Shown here: positions 36,701 to 44,729 of the stretch, in pieces
Position numbering within the stretch: the stretch's first letter is position 1
How the letters are laid out: the number at the start of each line of letters is the position of its first letter
Assembly: GCA_963848175.1 (NCBI GenBank)
Contig: CAWKCO010000012.1
Location: forward strand, 372,001 to 436,000
DNA from: JAMZMI01 sp963848175
Lineage (GTDB): Bacteria; Bacteroidota; Bacteroidia; Cytophagales; Cyclobacteriaceae
Reading direction: 5' to 3'
Length of the DNA stretch: 64,000 nucleotides
Program-made: the position numbers and the translations under genes
The notes under the pieces: generated by a model
What the model was told of the DNA's origin: nothing
Database searches by the model: none
The model's input: the letters and a program-made list of their open reading frames with translations, nothing else

Positions 36701-37389
36701 ATATGGGACAAGCAGCAACAGGTACATATGCCTCAACCGGAGATGGGGGATTTGCTAAGATACCAGATGGTGCAGATCCAAGTAGTGGACATTTTGAAAT
36801 AGAGATTGAATATGATTATAGCTATGATTTTAGAACTCAAAGAGCATGGGGAAAAGAAATAAGTAGATCCTATATTTGGAAACCAAATCCAATTGAAAAA
36901 ACGGATGATGGGTGTGATTGCGTAGATCAAGCAAATGGGGGTGCTAATGATATCAGCGAAAGAGGACTTGAGTTAATCGCTTCTTTTGAAGGTTTTAGGA
37001 GCAAAGTGTATAAAGATATTGCAGGTTATGAGACAGTAGGATTTGGACATAAGCTTCTATCCAAAGAAAGTTACCCAAAAGGAATAACCAGAAAACAAGC
37101 ATTAGCTCTTTTGAAAAAAGATGCACAGTCTGCTGTTAGTGCTGTTAACAAATTTGTTAAGGTTGATTTGAATCAAAATCAATTTGATGCCCTTGCCAGT
37201 TTTGCGTATAATATTGGTCGAGGGAATTTTAGAAAATCAAGTGTAGTTCGTTTAATCAACACAGGAAGTGCCTCGAATATTGATGTTTTTGAGAAATTAA
37301 TAAACTACAGTTATGCTGGCGGAAAATTTTCCAATGGTTTGTTCTACCGTAGAATTACTGAAGGTAACTGGTATAACGCAAACCCATAA
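33733..37389 (+). CDS. RHS repeat protein with GH24 lysozyme tip (system 2)
   Basis: 1218 residues from ATG 33733, where the signal peptide TKQRIILAGLIVLSFSTFSQ begins; an in-frame ATG at 33679 is rejected. An N-terminal DUF6443-like region is followed by YD repeats. The RHS core spans ~887-966: YYPYGLSFDR, then ARFYNPAIGRFMAVDP and NFTDPTGM. After the core the tip ends in a GH24 (phage-type) lysozyme domain. E1086 (SFEGF), D1095 (YKD) and T1101 (GYETVGFGH) have the same 9- and 6-residue spacing as E11, D20 and T26 of T4 lysozyme. It should cut peptidoglycan between MurNAc and GlcNAc. Confidence 0.9.
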   Translation: MTKQRIILAGLIVLSFSTFSQDKYDRVISARVEGITTPEALKQLDDSQSDQIYVYYDENGREKEVVVRGASPGGKDMVQMFTYDPTGTTHKSHKGYTHTTSDGSYKQTAFDGAGVAGSQANFYSTKVNVAHDSKPYSQVMMDGRVSPRVIEQRGIGSTAHAHATTFNYSYNVEADKVLLFSYDEKAGLTENGYYAVPALRKTRVTDPDGMIQETYVNDRGQLILQRIVDGLGSGVHRDTYNLYNEKGQISHIIPPKYIEQLLALEAGVSSGETEWVDEPLSIDSYQNKNYQIEKEGEVSMESGFSFRSKGGKRFYAKKSYLDAHYSDLIYEYKYDHKGRMIASKNPGAGWSFVVYDRWNRVVMTQDAEMHKSNTWIYTKYDYRHRPILMGKRTVESSRDVIQIQVDTFYENNTVHYEIDGNALFGYSERAYPSGCTTDELLVVNYYDTYDFDVLNVSALDYVAPDNTYDYPSVRTKGLSTGQRIKNLQTGEWYDRKIYYDSRLRGLQVREIKGSSQKMVATIKTNFIGQPTESVNEYELDAEIVKVKSNYTYDHKGRPTAKTLSVNDQPTIQVSAYSYNELGETIQKKLGVNGSSALQSLDLKFDINGRVVSLNDGMTDANDLFSFNLYYNQALASATTATKHNGSISAFTWQHRGDDGVLEDEHAYQYQYDKANQLKAAVYGDKSGTSANYAWNGNYSTNHEYDANGNMTHVKRWHKDGTKKLMDDLQMVYKGNQLQTVKDLSNNVLGFEDGASEKTEEIFYNKNGNMTKDLNAGITAIEYNILSLPSKITKANGDVTFEYDAGGVKRSRALTGQNAVRMDYLGAAVFENGVPVLLKIAEGTINLKETIAKVQYHLADHQGNVRVVFEEHPSIPGKARILQKQSYYPYGLSFDRQQFGMDEADAQYNGMEWQGQANLDWYDYNARFYNPAIGRFMAVDPIVHFVSPYAYVHNNPINFTDPTGMICEPGDPPTWVYDMNGNRYDLCTPSDMGQAATGTYASTGDGGFAKIPDGADPSSGHFEIEIEYDYSYDFRTQRAWGKEISRSYIWKPNPIEKTDDGCDCVDQANGGANDISERGLELIASFEGFRSKVYKDIAGYETVGFGHKLLSKESYPKGITRKQALALLKKDAQSAVSAVNKFVKVDLNQNQFDALASFAYNIGRGNFRKSSVVRLINTGSASNIDVFEKLINYSYAGGKFSNGLFYRRITEGNWYNANP

Positions 37390-37401
37390 TTAAGGCAGAA
37401 A

Positions 37402-37878
37402 ATGAAGAATTTAGTGATCATATTAATTTTTAGCAGTTTTAATTTAATAGGATGCGATCAAGGGGGGAAATCTTTTCCTAATCAAGATAGGTTTATAATT
37501 TTCGGAAATTGGAAGGTATCGAGTTTTAAATCTGGAAGCATCTCAGGTATAACCGAAGAAGAAGCGAAAGAATACCTTGGAAGGTCAGTTGTATTAGAAA
37601 AGGATAGTGCTGTCTTTTTACATGATATGTGTATAAATAAACCTCAGTACAGGATTAGGACAGCAAATTCCGAGGAGTATCTGTATTTTAATTTCAAATT
37701 TCCTCCTATTGAATTAGGGATTGATGAAAAAGAGATAGATATATTGGAAATATATTGTTCTGATGAGCAAATAAATTTGAATGAAGATGATCCATTTTAT
37801 GAACTCATCATATATAAAGACAAGTATTTAATAGACTCTTGGGATGGGTATTTTTTCTTTCTAGAACAGAATCCTTAG
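37402..37878 (+). CDS. Lipoprotein, candidate immunity to the lysozyme tip
   Basis: 158 residues; signal peptide and lipobox FNLIGCD with the lipidated Cys at 18. The remainder is a small, Phe/Tyr- and Glu/Asp-rich domain with a lipocalin-like opening (IFGNWKVSSFKSG). No known lysozyme-inhibitor motif was recognised. The gene starts 13 nt after the RHS-lysozyme gene. A membrane-anchored periplasmic protein is the right location for an inhibitor of a peptidoglycan-cutting toxin. A terminator follows at 37966. Confidence 0.6.
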   Translation: MKNLVIILIFSSFNLIGCDQGGKSFPNQDRFIIFGNWKVSSFKSGSISGITEEEAKEYLGRSVVLEKDSAVFLHDMCINKPQYRIRTANSEEYLYFNFKFPPIELGIDEKEIDILEIYCSDEQINLNEDDPFYELIIYKDKYLIDSWDGYFFFLEQNP

Positions 37879-37965
37879 TTTGTTTGTAATGAGTGTCTGA
37901 TTATAAGAAATGAAAGCCCTCAAGCTGCCGCCAGATTGTAACTGGTGGCTGATGATAAGAAACGA

Positions 37966-37990
37966 AAGCCTCGAGAGATCGGGGCTTTTT
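37966..37990 (+). terminator. Rho-independent terminator of RHS system 2
   Basis: AAGCCTCG (37966-37973) pairs with CGGGGCTT (37980-37987), with one G-T pair, and continues into a T-run. It lies where the RHS transcript meets the convergent gene at 37990. Confidence 0.65.
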
Positions 37991-38628
37991 TACTTACCAG
38001 AGACTGAGAAAGTCGGAGGGTTTAAAATCATCATTGTAACCATCGCTACGAGTAGAAGACCACAAATAAGCATCAAGCTTAATCCAATCACTAAGTTTTT
38101 AAGCCTTCCATGATATTGTTTGTTATCCAGATCAATACTAAAAAACACCAACGTTATTGGGTTTAGGAATGTGAGCTTGGCAATATAATTGGCCGCATTG
38201 TCTAAGATCTTATCAAGCTTGAGTTTAAGTGCATTGAAAATAATCAGGTAACCAATGAGGGCTACAAACATGATCCATCCACTATCAAAGGAAAGATAGC
38301 TCGTGAGAAACAAAGTGAACATTGTGCAAAGGACAGCAGGTAAAAGTATTAGAGTCACTTTATGATTGGCTTCTGCTTTTTTGGTTTGGAAATCTAGTTG
38401 ATCGTGATCGATGGATCGTGTGACTGGACTATTGATAATATTTTTACTTTGGTCGATAGTGTTGTTATTCCCTTGAAGGGAGATAGTGGAATCTGTGATA
38501 TTAACATCACCTTTAACAGAGTGTTTAGACTTGTCCGATTTGCTTTTCCTTGCCGTATAAATCAGAGAAGTAAGAGCAATAGTGGCACTGATAGCCATGA
38601 GGATCGTTTTTATAGTGTCATTATCCAT
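37990..38628 (-). CDS. Membrane protein of unknown function, downstream of the XRE regulator (copy A)
   Basis: 212 residues with a first transmembrane helix (ILMAISATIALTSLIYT), a polar loop (DITDSTIS.QGNNNTI) and three or four further helices (VTLILLPAVLCTMFTLFL, IMFVALIGYLIIFN, VIGLSLMLICGLLLVAMV). It starts 9 nt after the stop of the XRE gene on the same strand and is probably co-transcribed. Copy B has an unrelated lipoprotein at this position, so this slot is variable. No family recognised. Confidence 0.6.
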   Translation of the reverse strand: MDNDTIKTILMAISATIALTSLIYTARKSKSDKSKHSVKGDVNITDSTISLQGNNNTIDQSKNIINSPVTRSIDHDQLDFQTKKAEANHKVTLILLPAVLCTMFTLFLTSYLSFDSGWIMFVALIGYLIIFNALKLKLDKILDNAANYIAKLTFLNPITLVFFSIDLDNKQYHGRLKNLVIGLSLMLICGLLLVAMVTMMILNPPTFSVSGK

Positions 38629-38637
38629 GGCAGGTTT

Positions 38638-38973
38638 TTACTTGTAAGCCAGTTTGGTTTTAGCATCTCTAAGGAAAGCATCCATTAAAGCGAAAAGATG
38701 GTTTTTATCATCAGAGCTAAGAATCTCAATATCCTGAATCCTTTTAACCGTCTGCTTGTCAAAAGTAGCAGAAGCCGTTTCATCGACTAGATAATCTAAA
38801 GTAACATCAAACACATGAGCAATCTTCTTTGCAGTCTCAACAGATGGCATAGCCTCATTACGTTCATACTTGCCAATGGCTTCACGAGAAGCACTAATGC
38901 TTTTAGCTAGATCCGTTTGCGAAATTCCTTTTGTCTTTCTTAGGTGTGCTATCCTATCGCCAATTTTAGTCAT
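38638..38973 (-). CDS. XRE-family transcriptional regulator of mobile element copy A
   Basis: 111 residues. The N-terminal helix-turn-helix is IAHLRKTKGISQTDLAKSIS.SREAIGKYERN, followed by PSVETAKKIAHVFDVTLDYLV and a helical C-terminal tail. It is divergent from the MPYDL-primase operon across a 150-nt region with a clear promoter, so it probably represses that operon like a phage-type repressor. Homology between copies A and B begins at its stop codon (38637/48269), defining the left end of the repeated unit. Confidence 0.85.
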   Translation of the reverse strand: MTKIGDRIAHLRKTKGISQTDLAKSISASREAIGKYERNEAMPSVETAKKIAHVFDVTLDYLVDETASATFDKQTVKRIQDIEILSSDDKNHLFALMDAFLRDAKTKLAYK

Positions 38974-39053
38974 GATTAAGCCTTAAAATGTATGATAATA
39001 CGGTAAAAATCAAATTTACGGTATAATAGTAAGTAAAAAAACACGATAGTTGC

Positions 39054-39083
39054 TTGGTGGTAAGGGATGATTTTATAGATTTG
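39054..39083 (+). promoter_or_regulatory. Promoter of the MPYDL-primase-recombinase operon, copy A
   Basis: TTG (39054-39056), a 19-nt spacer and TAGATTTG (39076-39083) match the Bacteroidetes consensus TTG-N19-TAnnTTTG exactly. Repeated TACGGTA words at about 38999 and 39017 upstream could be XRE operator sites. Confidence 0.75.
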
Positions 39084-39123
39084 TGTCTGATGATACACAT
39101 TAAAAAAAACTAAAGTTTTTTCT

Positions 39124-39339
39124 ATGCCTTACGATCTAACACCTATCCAAGAATACTTGCGAAGTGAATCACCGAAAGAAATAGCCACAGCCTTAGATGA
39201 AGCCATCTATGACATCATCTTGAATGCAGAAGAAAGTGGCACGACAGAAGGCATTAGCCAGCGGTATTACACATTGCGCCAGCTACGAGATATCATCAAA
39301 AATCTAACCCCTGTAGTAGATGGAGATCCAAGAGATTAA
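39124..39339 (+). CDS. Small acidic protein (MPYDL), copy A
   Basis: 71 residues, entirely helical in appearance (PIQEYLRSESPKEIATALDE, then YYTLRQLRDIIKNL). No family recognised. The DNA is conserved in copy B (48755), where it starts with the same sequence, so it is under shared ancestry and probably real. It overlaps the primase start by 20 nt. A role as a replication or excision accessory factor is a guess from position. Confidence 0.65.
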   Translation: MPYDLTPIQEYLRSESPKEIATALDEAIYDIILNAEESGTTEGISQRYYTLRQLRDIIKNLTPVVDGDPRD

Positions 39340-42034
39340 GAAACAACTCACCCTCGCCCAAGTTTTAGATCACTACGGCCTAAAACCAGACAAACACCTG
39401 CGGTTAAACTGTCCCTTCCACCCAGACAAGAAACCCAGTCTGCAGGTTTACTATAAAACCCAAAGCTGCTACTGCTTTAGCTCGAACTGTCCAACGAATG
39501 GTAAGAGTCTGGACGTGATCGACTTTATCATGAATATGGACAAGAGCAACAAACACGAAGCAATCAAGAAAGCAGAATCAATGATTAGTGGTGAAGTAAG
39601 CCAAGGGGTCGAACTGAGTAGAATCGCAGTATTAACCAAAATGTTCACCTACTTCAAGAACGGGTTGTACAACAGTAAGCCAGGACAAAATTATTTAACT
39701 ACTCGATCACTCAACAGAGAGAAAATAGAGGTTGGTTATAACAGTGCCCAATTCCACCACGGCAGTAGAAAAGATCAGGTATTAATCGAGAGTTGTGTCA
39801 AATATGGTTTACTACTCGATAGAGGACAGACAGCAAAGACAGGCGAGAAATCCTACAGCCCTTTTGGTAAGAGTTGCATCGTTTTTGCCTTGAAGAACAA
39901 GCAGCATCAAGTAACCGGACTTTACTTTAGATCAACCATCCACAACAGGAATAACAGACATTTTTACCTAAAGGATCGACAAGGACTTTACCCAGGCTAC
40001 CCCAAGAAAGAGACAAAGAAACTGATCCTAACCGAAAGCATTATTGATGCAGCTACACTACTGCAGCTTGAAATTAAAGGTTATGAAGTGCTAGCACTCT
40101 ATGGCACAAATGGACTGACAGAAGAACACACGGAGGCCATGAGCCAATTAAAGGATCTGGAAGAGATCATACTCTTTTTAGATGGAGATGAAGCGGGAAA
40201 CAAAGCAACAACAAAACACGGGACAGATCTGCAGCAGCTTTTACCCAAGGTGAAACTATCCAGTGTAGAAGTACCAGAAGGAGAAGACGTGAACAGCCTG
40301 ACACAGAGCCATGAGTCGGAAATATTTACTCATCTGATCGACAGCAGACAACCTCTTTTTACTTCAAATGAAAGGAAAGAAGAAATCAAATCAGATCAAC
40401 CAAAAGCCCAAGATCCAATACCTAATACCCAACTCAATACCGACAACCCGGAGCGAATCACCTACACAAATAATTGCCTGTCCGGCTCGGACCTGACGGC
40501 CACCGTCTGGGGCGGAATAGAAAAGGAGAATCTAAGCAGACTCAAAATAAGCTTACACATCAAATCAGAGGGAAAGAGCTTTAGAGACGATGTGAATTTA
40601 TACAGCCATGTAGCAGTAAAGAAGCTGATCCAGAACCTAAGTGAAACCCTCGAAATAAGTACCACACAAGTAACCAACACAATCACGGATCTAACCGAAA
40701 AGCTCGAGGCGTACCGAATGGAAGAAAGAGCCGCACAAGTGCGAGCCTTGAAACCCAAAGCTTATGAAATGTCAGAGAAGGAGATCAAAGCAGCACAGAA
40801 GTTCTTACAGTCCCCAGAGCTAGTAAAAAACACCTTGTCCATGATCAGCCAGAGCGGATTGATAGGCGAGCAAAAAAATGGATTACTTCTCTTTTTTCTG
40901 TACCTGTCTCGGTTCTTTGATGAGCCACTTCATGCCATCATCTTTGGAAGAAGCGGAAGCGGAAAAACCTACCTGCAGACCAAAGTGAGCGAATGCCTAC
41001 CAGAAGAATCAGTAAGAACCATTACCAGCTTGACTGAGAACACACTCTACTACTCAAGCAGAGACTTTTGGAAAAACAAAGTGCTGATGATCGAGGATCT
41101 GGACGGAGTATACAATGCCTTCCTTCCATTAAGAGAGTTTATGAGTAAACAGAGCATTACCAAACTGACGACAGACAAAGACGCCAAAGGAAACAACGTG
41201 CAAAAAGTGCTGACCGTAGAAGGTCCGATCTGTGTAAGTGGAGCAACAACGAAAGAAGGAATTTATGAAGACAATGCGAATAGGAGCTATTTACTGCACA
41301 TCAATGAAGGAGCTGACCACATGGAAGAAGTCATGGACTATCAAAGGAAATTACAAGCTGGGTTAGTGAATGAAGAAAGCCAGAACATAGCCAAACAACT
41401 GCTCAAAAACACCCAAAGAATCCTACATCCAATCAAGGTGATCAATCCCTATGCAACACAGTTAAGAATCCCCGACAGTGTGTTCAAGAAACTGAGAACC
41501 AATATGCACTACCTGAGATTGATCGAGATAATCACCTTCTACCATCAGGAGCAGAGAGAGAAGAAACGAGATCCGCCAAAGGGCGGACAGGCAGCAGGAA
41601 AAGAATACATCCTTACTACACTGGAAGATATCAGTTGGGCGAATCGGTTGGTGAAGGAAAGTTTACTGAGAAAGAGTGATGAGCTGAGCGGAGAGCTGCG
41701 GCAGTTCCTGGAAATGCTCAAAAGCATGTATCCGAAAGACGAGAAAGGCAATGCAGTATCCTTCTTTGCCAAAGATGTACGCAAAACCCTGAAACTCCAT
41801 CCCATGAAAGTAGCCAGGCACTTGACTCAATTAGAACACCGGGGCTATCTGAAATGTACTGGAGGCTACCGAAATACAGGCTATGAATATGAAGTGACCG
41901 ACTGGGATGACTACAGCCAGTTGAAGAACGGAATAGATGTGTTAGACCAGATCCTCGAGAAGATCAGGGAAAGAGAAGAAAAAATGAATGGGAGTTTGGC
42001 ACGGACTGGCATCACAACTGCTTCACAACCCTGA
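39320..42034 (+). CDS. CHC2/Toprim primase fused to a P-loop ATPase, copy A
   Basis: 904 residues. The CHC2 zinc finger uses C31, H34, C50/C52 and C57 (NCPFHPDKKPS, then CYCFSSNC). The Toprim part has the Glu motif LTESIIDAATLL near 238 and DGD in LFLDGDEAGNKA near 286. A linker leads to an ATPase with Walker A GRSGSGKTYLQ near 542 and Walker B KVLMIEDLDG near 588. The end looks like a winged helix (KDVRKTLKLHPMKVARHL). It resembles primase-helicases of phage satellites and integrated elements and should start replication of the element. Confidence 0.85.
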   Translation: MEIQEIKKQLTLAQVLDHYGLKPDKHLRLNCPFHPDKKPSLQVYYKTQSCYCFSSNCPTNGKSLDVIDFIMNMDKSNKHEAIKKAESMISGEVSQGVELSRIAVLTKMFTYFKNGLYNSKPGQNYLTTRSLNREKIEVGYNSAQFHHGSRKDQVLIESCVKYGLLLDRGQTAKTGEKSYSPFGKSCIVFALKNKQHQVTGLYFRSTIHNRNNRHFYLKDRQGLYPGYPKKETKKLILTESIIDAATLLQLEIKGYEVLALYGTNGLTEEHTEAMSQLKDLEEIILFLDGDEAGNKATTKHGTDLQQLLPKVKLSSVEVPEGEDVNSLTQSHESEIFTHLIDSRQPLFTSNERKEEIKSDQPKAQDPIPNTQLNTDNPERITYTNNCLSGSDLTATVWGGIEKENLSRLKISLHIKSEGKSFRDDVNLYSHVAVKKLIQNLSETLEISTTQVTNTITDLTEKLEAYRMEERAAQVRALKPKAYEMSEKEIKAAQKFLQSPELVKNTLSMISQSGLIGEQKNGLLLFFLYLSRFFDEPLHAIIFGRSGSGKTYLQTKVSECLPEESVRTITSLTENTLYYSSRDFWKNKVLMIEDLDGVYNAFLPLREFMSKQSITKLTTDKDAKGNNVQKVLTVEGPICVSGATTKEGIYEDNANRSYLLHINEGADHMEEVMDYQRKLQAGLVNEESQNIAKQLLKNTQRILHPIKVINPYATQLRIPDSVFKKLRTNMHYLRLIEIITFYHQEQREKKRDPPKGGQAAGKEYILTTLEDISWANRLVKESLLRKSDELSGELRQFLEMLKSMYPKDEKGNAVSFFAKDVRKTLKLHPMKVARHLTQLEHRGYLKCTGGYRNTGYEYEVTDWDDYSQLKNGIDVLDQILEKIREREEKMNGSLARTGITTASQP

Positions 42035-42124
42035 TGTGAAACTGGGAGTGTTGAAAGTCAACAAGTTATGGCTCGTATCACAGCTTCACACCTTTCACAG
42101 ACCAAGAGCAAGACCCCCTAAAAA

Positions 42125-43027
42125 GTGAAAACAGTCATAGATATAGAAAACAGTTTTAAAAGGCTGTTAGAAGGCTACAAAGAGTGGTTGGGAATCATAG
42201 GCTATGCAGAAAGCAGCGTAAGGACTTTACCCAATCAATTAGAACCTTTTTTTCTTCATCTGAAAAGAGAAAGAATCCAAAATCTAGAGTTAGTACCAAA
42301 GGAAGTAATCAGAAGCTACTACCAGCAATTAAAGCAGCGCAAGAGCCAACAGACAGGAGAACTATTGAAAGGCTCAACACTCAATGGCCACATTAGAAAC
42401 CTGAATCTTTTTAGCAACTATCTGGAAGAAACCGGACAAGGCAGCTTACAAATAGATCTATCCTACGAAAAAGTAGAACCAGCAGAAAAAGAAGTGCTGA
42501 GTCTGTATGAAATCGACCAGTTGTACAATGCTTGTGAAGAAGGAATAACAGGACTGAGAGAAAGAGCAATACTGAGTTTATACTATGGATGTGGGTTGAG
42601 GTGTAGTGAAGGTATCAACCTGAATGTGAATGATATTTTATTGGACAAACAACTGGTACACATCAGAAAAGCCAAGAACAAACGAGCCAGGTATGTACCG
42701 TTCGTAGAACAGCAGAAACAGGACTTTGAATTTTACCTCAGGCATTGCAGATCCTCGATAATAGAAGCTGAGCAAACGGCCTTCCTAGTCAATAATCAAG
42801 GAAAAAGAATGAGCAACACAGCAGTATCAAAAGTGCTGAAAATCTTGATTGAAAGGACAGATAACCAGGAGCTACAAGAGAGACAAATCGGACTCCACAC
42901 ACTAAGGCACAGCATCGCAACACACTTGCTACAATCAGGAATGGGGATCGAAAATATCAGCCAGTTTTTAGGCCACATGAGGATCAGAAGTACACAAACC
43001 TATCTTCACCATGTTGCACAGTTTTAA
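42125..43027 (+). CDS. Tyrosine recombinase 1 of mobile element copy A
   Basis: 300 residues from a GTG at 42125. An N-terminal SAM-like core-binding domain is followed by the catalytic domain. Its residues are visible in YYGCGLRCSEG (first Arg), GLHTLRHSIATHLLQ (His-x-x-Arg), LGHMRIRSTQTYLHH (His and nucleophilic Tyr). It is XerC/D-sized. The next recombinase starts inside its last codons, so the two are translated together. Two consecutive recombinases suggest a heteromeric recombinase acting on asymmetrical sites. Confidence 0.88.
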   Translation: MKTVIDIENSFKRLLEGYKEWLGIIGYAESSVRTLPNQLEPFFLHLKRERIQNLELVPKEVIRSYYQQLKQRKSQQTGELLKGSTLNGHIRNLNLFSNYLEETGQGSLQIDLSYEKVEPAEKEVLSLYEIDQLYNACEEGITGLRERAILSLYYGCGLRCSEGINLNVNDILLDKQLVHIRKAKNKRARYVPFVEQQKQDFEFYLRHCRSSIIEAEQTAFLVNNQGKRMSNTAVSKVLKILIERTDNQELQERQIGLHTLRHSIATHLLQSGMGIENISQFLGHMRIRSTQTYLHHVAQF

Positions 43028-43886
43028 AGAATACTTGCAGACCAAAATCAAGCATCCCACCGGGTTAGGCGATTACCTGGCCTACCAGGAGCATTTTATG
43101 AAATGGCTGGAAAGTGAAAACCTGACCGTTGAAAGTTGCCAGTATGTGGATTTACTGAGTTACGTAAAGAAGCTCAGAGCCAAAGAACTCAGTACCCATA
43201 CACTCAATTGCTACGTCAGAGGCGTAAAATACTATTACGAATACTTACAATCAGAGAACCAAATCAACCACAATCCAGCCAGAAGGCTCTACATCAAAGG
43301 AGACGTTTACCAGTTGCCAAGTGACTTACTGACAAAGAAAGAGCTGAACCATATTTATGTGGATTACAAAGCGGAAACCATAGTCCAGAAGAGAAACAAA
43401 ACACTTTTAGGATTAGCCATTTACCAGGCTCTGAGATTAGATGAACTGGCAGCAATAGAACCAGCAGACATTGACCTGCACAAAGGAACGGTTTACATCC
43501 GAAAAACAGGCAGGGCAATGAGAAGAACCCTAAAACTGGAAGCTCACCAAATACTGCCATTACAAGAATACATCAAAGATATCCTGCCACAGATCAGAGC
43601 AAAAGCAGAGTTACCAAATGACAAACTCATTATGAGCACAGGAAGAAGTCCGGGAATAAAAGAACTGGTATGCGACCTAAACAAGCAGCTAAGAAAACAC
43701 TATCCAAAGTACAAGAATCTAATGCACCTCAGAAGTTCAAGGATCAGCCTTTGGATCGAAGAAAAGAACATTATTGAGGTTCAGTATATGGCTGGCCACA
43801 ACAATATCAACAGTACAGAGCGCTACAAACGGGTGAGCATGCAAGACCTGAAAAAGTCACTCGATCAGTTCCATCCGTTAAGGTAG
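43011..43886 (+). CDS. Tyrosine recombinase 2 of mobile element copy A
   Basis: 291 residues. Core-binding domain TGLGDYLAYQEHFMKWLE, then the catalytic residues: Arg in YQALRLDELAAIEP, H-x-x-R-like LMHLRSSRISLW, and AGHNNINSTERYKR with His and Tyr. The usual HxLRH box is altered to HLRSS, so its activity may depend on recombinase 1. The end (DQFHPLR) is the tail found as relics in front of several TA operons. It overlaps recombinase 1 by 17 nt and is the last gene of the operon before the structured spacer. Confidence 0.83.
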   Translation: MLHSFKEYLQTKIKHPTGLGDYLAYQEHFMKWLESENLTVESCQYVDLLSYVKKLRAKELSTHTLNCYVRGVKYYYEYLQSENQINHNPARRLYIKGDVYQLPSDLLTKKELNHIYVDYKAETIVQKRNKTLLGLAIYQALRLDELAAIEPADIDLHKGTVYIRKTGRAMRRTLKLEAHQILPLQEYIKDILPQIRAKAELPNDKLIMSTGRSPGIKELVCDLNKQLRKHYPKYKNLMHLRSSRISLWIEEKNIIEVQYMAGHNNINSTERYKRVSMQDLKKSLDQFHPLR

Positions 43887-44729
43887 GTCAGCAGTTGGCC
43901 GCTTAGGGCGGCCAAGCCAGGGACAGTGCAATCCGACAGTGTGCAGCTTATTTTTCCTTCCCCATCGAGGGGTCGGAAAAAATACACAGGTAAAGCGGAG
44001 CATCTGCGGTGCGTTGGTCAGGCTTCACTCCGTAAAACTGCAAGTCTTCACGCCTTAAATCGCTCCACAAGAAAAATGATACCGTGATTTTTGTTGAAGA
44101 AGTTACCGCTTCCTTAATCGTCAGCAGTTGGAATAGGCATCACCGTATCATTTTCCTTGCTCCACTATTTAGCCACCGCACAAACCCAACTTGCATTTTA
44201 CTCCACTTGCTGCCCATCCGCTCCTCACTGCGGCTGTTCTACTTTTTGTTTTTTCAAATGAAAGCCTGCGGCAGCTGGGCAAGGCTAGGCGCCCCCAAAC
44301 AAAAACCACAGCCCTAGTTTATGCGAGCCTGCGGCTACCGCCAGTACCGTACAGCCCCACAAACCCAAACGCACAATCCAAAGCTGTACGCACTGCCAGC
44401 CGTTCCCTCTGGTCTCTTTCCCTGGCAGGCTGTCGGTAGCACTCGCAGGCGGCTCGCAAAGAGTTGAGCCAGTAGCAAAGAGTAGTGCAACTCGAAAGAT
44501 CAGAGAAACCAAAACGTAGAAGTGCAGCGCATCCTTCCGCGCAGAAACAACAGCAATGCATCGAGTGAAATTAGTAGTCTGCTTGGATCATTTTTTGAAA
44601 GGACAAAACCCGAATACGGTTGTCCTTGAAGTAACGATTTTGCAACGGCTTTTGCCCTTCCAAAAAACGTCTGCCCTTCCTTCTTTCAGTTGAAAAAGGA
44701 AAACTCTAACTTGGTGGTTAGGAAATAAA
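43887..44729 (+). ncRNA. Structured non-coding spacer, copy A (candidate RNA or recombination site)
   Basis: 843 nt, visibly richer in GC than its neighbours, without a credible gene. Blocks shared with copy B: hairpin with CCCCATCGAGGGG (43960-43972), GGTAAAGCGGAG (43989-44000), ACAGCCCTAG plus TTTATGCGAGCCTGCG (44308-44333), a 69-nt block 44391-44459, and GCTTGGATCATTTTTT (44581-). GCGAGCCTGCG (44323-44333) can pair with CGCAGGCGGCTCGC (44444-44457), enclosing a hairpin GTACAGC/GCTGTAC. The corresponding stems in copy B have other bases but still pair. Whether it acts as RNA, as folded single-stranded DNA or as an att site is unknown. Confidence 0.55.

Noticed and set aside
41545..41805. 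Minus-strand open frames inside the primase genes (also 51188-51448)
   Set aside because: They are antisense shadows of a clearly coding P-loop protein; identical in both copies only because the DNA is.
43887..44729. Diversity-generating retroelement or group II intron
   Set aside because: No reverse transcriptase, no template/variable repeat pair with adenine-biased differences, and no intron-encoded maturase in the window.
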